A stretch of DNA of 35,249 nucleotides. Source: Methanobacteriota archaeon. Lineage in GTDB: Archaea > Halobacteriota > Methanosarcinia > Methanosarcinales > Methanosarcinaceae. The translations under genes and the position numbers were made by a program. The DNA is taken from positions 23,867 through 59,115 of the forward strand of contig JAENZL010000022.1 in NCBI GenBank assembly GCA_016841265.1. Direction: 5' to 3'. This document shows, piece by piece, positions 31,742 to 35,249 of this stretch; position 1 is the first letter of the stretch; every line of letters starts with the position of its first letter. The notes below the pieces were generated by a model. That model worked only from the letters and a program-made list of their open reading frames with translations, made no database searches and was not told the origin of the DNA.

Positions 31742-33131
31742 TTCCTCTGCCAAGGGAAGCAAAGACCCCGATAAAACAGAGTGCCGAAAAGATGGTAAAC
31801 GCCGTGTGCACGCTGGTCAGGAGTTCCGAGTGGTACTCGGCAGTGATTTCCACCCTGCCGATAAAGATCGAAAAGATCATCATGGAAAGCCCCATGCTCA
31901 GCATCTGCCCGATCAGGCGCATGGTGCCCATGGTCCCGGAGGCGATTCCGTAATAGCGCCTTTCCACGGAGCTCATGATGGCGTTGGTGTTTGGGGAGGA
32001 AAAGAGGGCAAAGCCGAGCCCGAGTACCATGAGGATAGCGGTTATGTTCCGGAGCGGGGTCTCTTCCGTAAGGAAACTGAAGGCAAAAAGGCAGACTGCT
32101 GCAAGCCCCATCCCAACGGATGCCACGATCCTGGGCTCAACTTTGTCCGAGAGCTTCCCGGCAAAAGGGGAAAAGAGCGCCATTACCACGGGCTGGGCAA
32201 CAAGCACGGTGCCCGCTGCCAGGGGAGAGAGCCCCTTGTTGTACTGGAGAAAGAGGCTAAGGAGAAAAGCAACCGCAGCCGTTGCACTGTAGTTGATAAG
32301 GGCTGCAAGGTTCGAGAGGGCAAAGGTATGGTTGTCCCGGAAAAGCCGCAAATTCAGGACGGGACTTTCATATCTCATTTCCCAGGAAACAAATGCCAGC
32401 AGCCCCACAAAACTCCCTCCAAGAAGCGCAAATCCGACCCTCTCAGGCACCCTGGAAAGCCCGTAGATAAGGGAAAAGAGCATGAACCCGTAAATTACAG
32501 TTCCCAGGTAATCGAATTTTTCTTTTTTCGCCCCTGCCCCCGCAACTTTCACCCGGAAAGAGAGCAGGAACGCCGCGATCCCCACAGGCACGATGGACAA
32601 AAAGATGCTCCTCCACCCGAAAGCCTCCGCAAGCACCCCGCCCAGGAAAGGTCCCGCAGATAGCCCGATGTACACAGCCGAAACATTGATCCCGAGCACC
32701 CTCCCCCTCTCACTCCCCGGAAAAACCGCCGTCACGAGTGCAATCGCTGTCGCATAGATCATCGCCCCCCCGATCCCTGCCAGCACCTCGCACCCTATAA
32801 GCATCGGGACCGAAACCGCAAACCCGCAAAGCAAGACCGCAAGCGAATAAACAATAATCCCGGAAGTGAAAATCTTTTTCATCCCGTAAAGGTCAGCCAG
32901 CCTCCCGAACGGAATCAGGAGCACCGCCGATGTCAGCAAATAGGTAGTCGGTATCCACCCGAGAAGCACCGCATCTGCCCCGAACTCCCTCCCGATCAGG
33001 GGAAGCGCGATATTGATGGAAGACGCTATGTAAGGGGAAAGAAAGGACGCCATTGTCGCTGCAAAGAGCACGCATCTCAGTTCGCGAGGCGTGTATTCGA
33101 GTGTATGGGGGGCTTGACCGGGAGCTGGCAT
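31728..33131 (-). CDS. MFS drug exporter, DHA2 (EmrB/QacA-like) type
   Basis: A 467-residue transporter with about 14 membrane segments. Motif A is GRLADLYGMKK between segments 2 and 3, and the motif-C-like AVYIGLSAGPFLGGVLAEAF lies in segment 5, marking a drug/proton antiporter of the DHA2 subfamily. The N-terminal half opens with SFLSPYIASSINIALPLIGR, typical for the group. Likely exports toxic hydrophobic compounds; substrate unknown. No regulator is adjacent. The stop codon sits in a 13-bp tandem repeat, so the tail length may vary between strains. ATG 33129-33131 has AAGGA about 12 bases ahead. Confidence 0.92.
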   Translation of the reverse strand: MPAPGQAPHTLEYTPRELRCVLFAATMASFLSPYIASSINIALPLIGREFGADAVLLGWIPTTYLLTSAVLLIPFGRLADLYGMKKIFTSGIIVYSLAVLLCGFAVSVPMLIGCEVLAGIGGAMIYATAIALVTAVFPGSERGRVLGINVSAVYIGLSAGPFLGGVLAEAFGWRSIFLSIVPVGIAAFLLSFRVKVAGAGAKKEKFDYLGTVIYGFMLFSLIYGLSRVPERVGFALLGGSFVGLLAFVSWEMRYESPVLNLRLFRDNHTFALSNLAALINYSATAAVAFLLSLFLQYNKGLSPLAAGTVLVAQPVVMALFSPFAGKLSDKVEPRIVASVGMGLAAVCLFAFSFLTEETPLRNITAILMVLGLGFALFSSPNTNAIMSSVERRYYGIASGTMGTMRLIGQMLSMGLSMMIFSIFIGRVEITAEYHSELLTSVHTAFTIFSALCFIGVFASLGRGKLRH

Positions 33132-33357
33132 GGTATTTCTGTCCTTCCTTTTCGGTACTGCACTGGTAGCGAGTTATGATAGGGTTATGGGATATAGTAA
33201 CGGGAAATAAAACTTGATACACAGGATTGAATAACAAATTGGATAGTATGAAGGAGAAGTTTTGCTTCCGATGTTTAAAGAGTTTTCCAAATACCCCGAA
33301 AGTTCCCGCCAATTTATTGAGATCCCGCCCCCTGCTACGCTTCAGAAACCGAAGTCA

Positions 33358-33399
33358 GGTACCGGCACTCTCACCGGTCAGCTTGCTGACCGGTCTTTT
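33358..33399. repeat. GGTACCGGC stem-loop element, copy 2
   Basis: GGTACCGGCACTCTCACC followed by a 9-bp hairpin ACCGGTCAG-CTTG-CTGACCGGT and CTTTT. Same plan as 21991-22031 with compensating stem changes. It lies in the spacer 33132-33567, which has no gene. Confidence 0.75.
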
Positions 33400-33510
33400 C
33401 ATGAAAATGGAAAAGAAGATGAGCGAAAAACACAGACAAAACCTGCAAGTTATCATCCCCGCAGGAAAACACCGTAATCAAAGAGGCACAGGCAGAGATT
33501 AAGAGATTAG

Positions 33511-33554
33511 CTATATATGCTTAGACCATATACAAGTATATGGTAATGCCATAT
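33511..33554 (+). promoter_or_regulatory. Promoter and nested operators of the tumE/tumA pair
   Basis: TATA-like CTATATATGC at 33511-33520, then ACCATATA-CAAG-TATATGGT (33525-33544, 8-bp perfect arms) and overlapping ATATGG-TAATG-CCATAT (33538-33554). Sites alternate, so two or more dimers could bind across the expected transcription start near 33540, as in autoregulated toxin-antitoxin operons. Confidence 0.6.
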
Positions 33555-33567
33555 AGGTGGTGAAGAC

Positions 33568-33903
33568 CTGGATTCAAAAACCCTTGTGAAAGAAACCAGA
33601 GTACTGGCAGAAGACGAGATAATTGATATTTCAATCACAAGAGTTGAAAAATCACCGAAAATTCCCCACGGAGTAAAATACAGCTTCAATTACAGAGTAA
33701 AATCAGAATCCTGTGGATGGAAAACTGTCATAAGGGTTGATAACGCCCATGTGATAAAAGGGCACAAAAAAAGAGACCACAAACATCTTTTTGGCAAACA
33801 ACCAGTTGAATTTGAATTCATATCATTAAGCCAGATCTATGAGGAAGTTCTCGAACTCATAAAACAAAACCGGAGGTTCATAGGTGAAATTAAAAGACAT
33901 TGA
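33568..33903 (+). CDS. TumE-family toxin (DUF6516-like)
   Basis: A 105-112 residue protein. The canonical start is GTG 33586, but it has no ribosome binding site. In frame upstream CTG 33568 follows AGGTGGTGA closely, giving DSKTLVKETRVL, which matches the usual TumE opening. TumE family signs are IPHGVKYSFNYRV, RVDNAHVIKGHKKRDHKHLF and EFISLSQIYEEVLELI. The toxin's mechanism is unclear to me. It overlaps the following HTH gene by 20 bases, the usual toxin-first order of this family. Confidence 0.82.
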   Translation: MDSKTLVKETRVLAEDEIIDISITRVEKSPKIPHGVKYSFNYRVKSESCGWKTVIRVDNAHVIKGHKKRDHKHLFGKQPVEFEFISLSQIYEEVLELIKQNRRFIGEIKRH

Positions 33904-34267
33904 AATCAAGGTCATGTCTGACAAATCATATGGTAAACACCTTGATCAACTCTTTGAGGACATTAAATCCGGTAAAATAAGCGAAAAGCAAGAACCTGAA
34001 ATAGTGGCCCGTACTCCCGAGGACATCGCAAAGGTCCTGACAAACGAACGTATCCGCCTGCTCCAGATGATACGGGAAAAGAAACCCGAATCCATCAGCG
34101 AACTTGCCCGTCTACTGGAACGCAGCCAGTCCAACGTTTCAAATGATGTAAAGTACCTTGAGGGAATCGGCCTGCTCGAACTTGAAGAGAAAAAAGATCC
34201 GGTGCTACATAAGAGACCGGTAGTAAATTACGACGCTGTGAGGATAACGGTAGACCTTAGCTGCTAA
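33884..34267 (+). CDS. TumA-like antitoxin, HTH DNA-binding protein
   Basis: A 127-residue protein with GTG start 33884 (AGG just ahead). The first 55 residues form a mixed region (DIEIKVMSDKSYGKHLDQLF) probably contacting the toxin; residues about 58-105 are a winged helix (LTNERIRLLQMIREKKPESI, SELARLLERSQSNVSNDVKY, LEGIGLLELEEKKDP) of the HVO_A0114-like group found beside TumE proteins. It should repress the pair through the palindromes at 33525-33554. Confidence 0.85.
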   Translation: MKLKDIEIKVMSDKSYGKHLDQLFEDIKSGKISEKQEPEIVARTPEDIAKVLTNERIRLLQMIREKKPESISELARLLERSQSNVSNDVKYLEGIGLLELEEKKDPVLHKRPVVNYDAVRITVDLSC

Positions 34268-34318
34268 ATCCCGGCAGAGCCTATCCCTTTTGATGAAAAA
34301 ACCCCTGATCCGGCCCCA

Positions 34319-34780
34319 TTATGCAAAAATCACTCCAAGATAATGTAAAAAAGCAAGCATAAGCGCCACAAAACTGAGAATAAGTGCAATTCCTGAAACC
34401 TGAACAAGCCTGCACTTTTCCTTCACTATTTTTTCAAATGTCTCCTTAGACCTCTGACTCGAATTTATATTCGTATCAAAAGTTCGCCTGAAAAAGACCA
34501 GGACCGCAAAAATCAGGCTCAAAAGCCAGAAAAAAAGCGGGGCCGCATAAATAAGCAGCGAGTATCCTGACCAGGCCCTCAAATCCGAAAAAGTGATGGC
34601 ATGAAAATAAATACCCTGAAGCAAGCTGGTAATAAGCACAAACTGCCTGGCCGTCCCTTCAATTGAGGAAATGGATTCCCCAACAAGCTTTTCAGCGTTC
34701 TCCTTCCAGAAAGGGTTGGGTTCAACGGGAATAACCGGAATTTCCTCGTTAACGTCATCCGTCCCTTCATCATCATTCAT
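34319..34780 (-). CDS. Small membrane protein of the TPR/zinc-ribbon operon
   Basis: A 153-residue protein with an acidic N-terminal tail (MNDDEGTDDVNEEIPVIPVE) and three to four membrane segments (FVLITSLLQGIYFHAITF, LLIYAAPLFFWLLSLIFAVL, VSGIALILSFVALMLAFLHY). Not recognised beyond that. It is the last gene in an operon; its ATG overlaps the stop of the zinc-ribbon gene by three bases. Tight coupling suggests all three products act together, perhaps at the membrane. Confidence 0.75.
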   Translation of the reverse strand: MNDDEGTDDVNEEIPVIPVEPNPFWKENAEKLVGESISSIEGTARQFVLITSLLQGIYFHAITFSDLRAWSGYSLLIYAAPLFFWLLSLIFAVLVFFRRTFDTNINSSQRSKETFEKIVKEKCRLVQVSGIALILSFVALMLAFLHYLGVIFA

Positions 34781-34974
34781 GCTTTCACTTCGTATACAAA
34801 AGTCTTCTCACAATTCGGGCACTTGATGTCTATGGAGAAACTCTTTCCAGGCTTATTCTTCAAAAAGTCAAGTAAACCCTTTGCCATCTGAGCTTTTCCT
34901 TCTTCCACCAACTCATTCACATCCATGCGGAATTTGTACCCACAAAAAGGGCATTTTATAAGTTCAAGCGTCAT
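34777..34974 (-). CDS. Zinc-ribbon protein, 65 residues
   Basis: A 65-residue protein with two CxxC pairs: CPFCGY at residues 8-11 and CPNCEK at residues 52-55, separated by a helical linker (VNELVEEGKAQMAKGLLDFL). The pairs would hold one zinc ion. The family is not identified; similar zinc-ribbon proteins act as adaptors. It overlaps the preceding TPR gene's end by 11 bases and the next gene by three to four, so it is translationally coupled. Confidence 0.8.
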   Translation of the reverse strand: MTLELIKCPFCGYKFRMDVNELVEEGKAQMAKGLLDFLKNKPGKSFSIDIKCPNCEKTFVYEVKA

Positions 34975-35249
34975 GATTATTCACCAGCCTTTCAAGTTGA
35001 GCTTTAAATTCTTCCTCTCCCATTTTATCTCTCAACCCAGAGATAAGTTTTGAAGCCAGTTGACTATATGGAGATTTAAGAGCTTCGAAAATCGAAAAAG
35101 CTTTTATGTAAGCCTGAAGAGCCGAAACATATTCTTCTTTTGTTTCATAGATCATTCCAAGCTGGCCGAGTGTTCCTGCAATTCCGCTTTTGTCCCCCAG
35201 TTCTTCTTCAATTTTCAGGGACTCGTTATACTTTTTGACCGCTTCTTCG
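34964..35249 (-). CDS. TPR-repeat protein, C-terminal part (cut at window edge)
   Basis: The frame is open to the right window edge, giving 94 residues plus stop. It contains TPR-like repeats: EAVKKYNESLKIEEELGDKS, GIAGTLGQLGMIYETKEEYV and SALQAYIKAFSIFEALKSPY, typical of the long TPR proteins of Methanosarcina. TPR proteins are protein-protein docking platforms. The start is outside the window. First gene visible in an operon with the zinc-ribbon and membrane genes. Confidence 0.85.
   Translation of the reverse strand, partial: EEAVKKYNESLKIEEELGDKSGIAGTLGQLGMIYETKEEYVSALQAYIKAFSIFEALKSPYSQLASKLISGLRDKMGEEEFKAQLERLVNNHDA

Noticed and set aside
31653-32663. 336-codon plus-strand frame opposite the MFS gene
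   Set aside because: It begins inside the 13-bp tandem repeat, has no ribosome binding site and a composition (H, K, G, P rich) typical of an antisense shadow. The minus-strand transporter is clear.
1-35249. tRNA or rRNA genes
   Set aside because: No cloverleaf with conserved GTTC-type T-loop and no rRNA-like stretch was seen on either strand.

Overview
The window looks like a chromosome segment of a methanogenic archaeon of the Methanosarcina group. I infer this from the gene set (TrmB-type and GbsR/MarR-type regulators, COG1361-like NEW3 proteins next to FtsX-type ABC exporters, archaeal MoxR/VWA pair, ferredoxin-fused aldo/keto reductase, SUMF1-domain surface protein), TATA-box promoters with GGAGG/GGTGA ribosome binding sites, long AT-rich spacers full of small repeats, and the absence of bacterial-type operons. 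I cannot name the species.

Layout. 1-5760: a run of minus-strand regulators and redox/hydrolytic enzymes: a frameshifted TrmB-like regulator, MarR regulator, aldo/keto reductase, alpha/beta hydrolase, ArsR-like regulator and TetR regulator. Matching palindromes in front of the reductase, the hydrolase and the TetR gene suggest one small TetR regulon. A 157-bp repeat flanks the ArsR-like gene, and a 117-bp MITE with a 5-bp target duplication lies behind the TetR promoter. 6064-9689: a four-gene plus-strand operon (GbsR-like regulator, secreted Ig-like protein, FtsX permease, ATPase). 10260-13520: MoxR AAA+ ATPase with an extra C2H2-like finger, then its VWA partner. 13672-16385: a lipoprotein and a lone acetolactate-synthase-like enzyme.

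16386-19971: a gene-poor stretch with a 32-residue membrane microprotein, a remnant of an FMN-binding oxidase gene, clustered palindromes and hairpins, a YdjM-like protein, an HExxH membrane protein and a small hydrophobic protein. 19972-24853: SUMF1 surface protein, a spacer with several structured elements, a CDGSH/ferredoxin protein, and an AbiEi/AbiEii toxin-antitoxin pair with a 14-bp inverted repeat around its promoter. 25044-31272: three related amino-acid permeases on the minus strand, the first separated from the others by an AT-rich gene of unknown function and a decayed coiled-coil gene. 31728-35249: a DHA2-type drug exporter, a TumE/TumA-like toxin-antitoxin pair with nested operators, and the end of a TPR / zinc-ribbon / membrane-protein operon cut by the window edge.

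Recurring themes: (1) four different minisatellites (15, 18, 25, 13 bp), three of them abutting or overlapping the stop codon of a minus-strand gene; (2) two pairs of dispersed stem-loop elements whose stems differ by compensating base changes; (3) three genes (MoxR, first permease, TumE) where the ribosome binding site points at a non-standard start codon (CTG, ATT or ACG, CTG). All calls come from reading the sequence; no database search was run.
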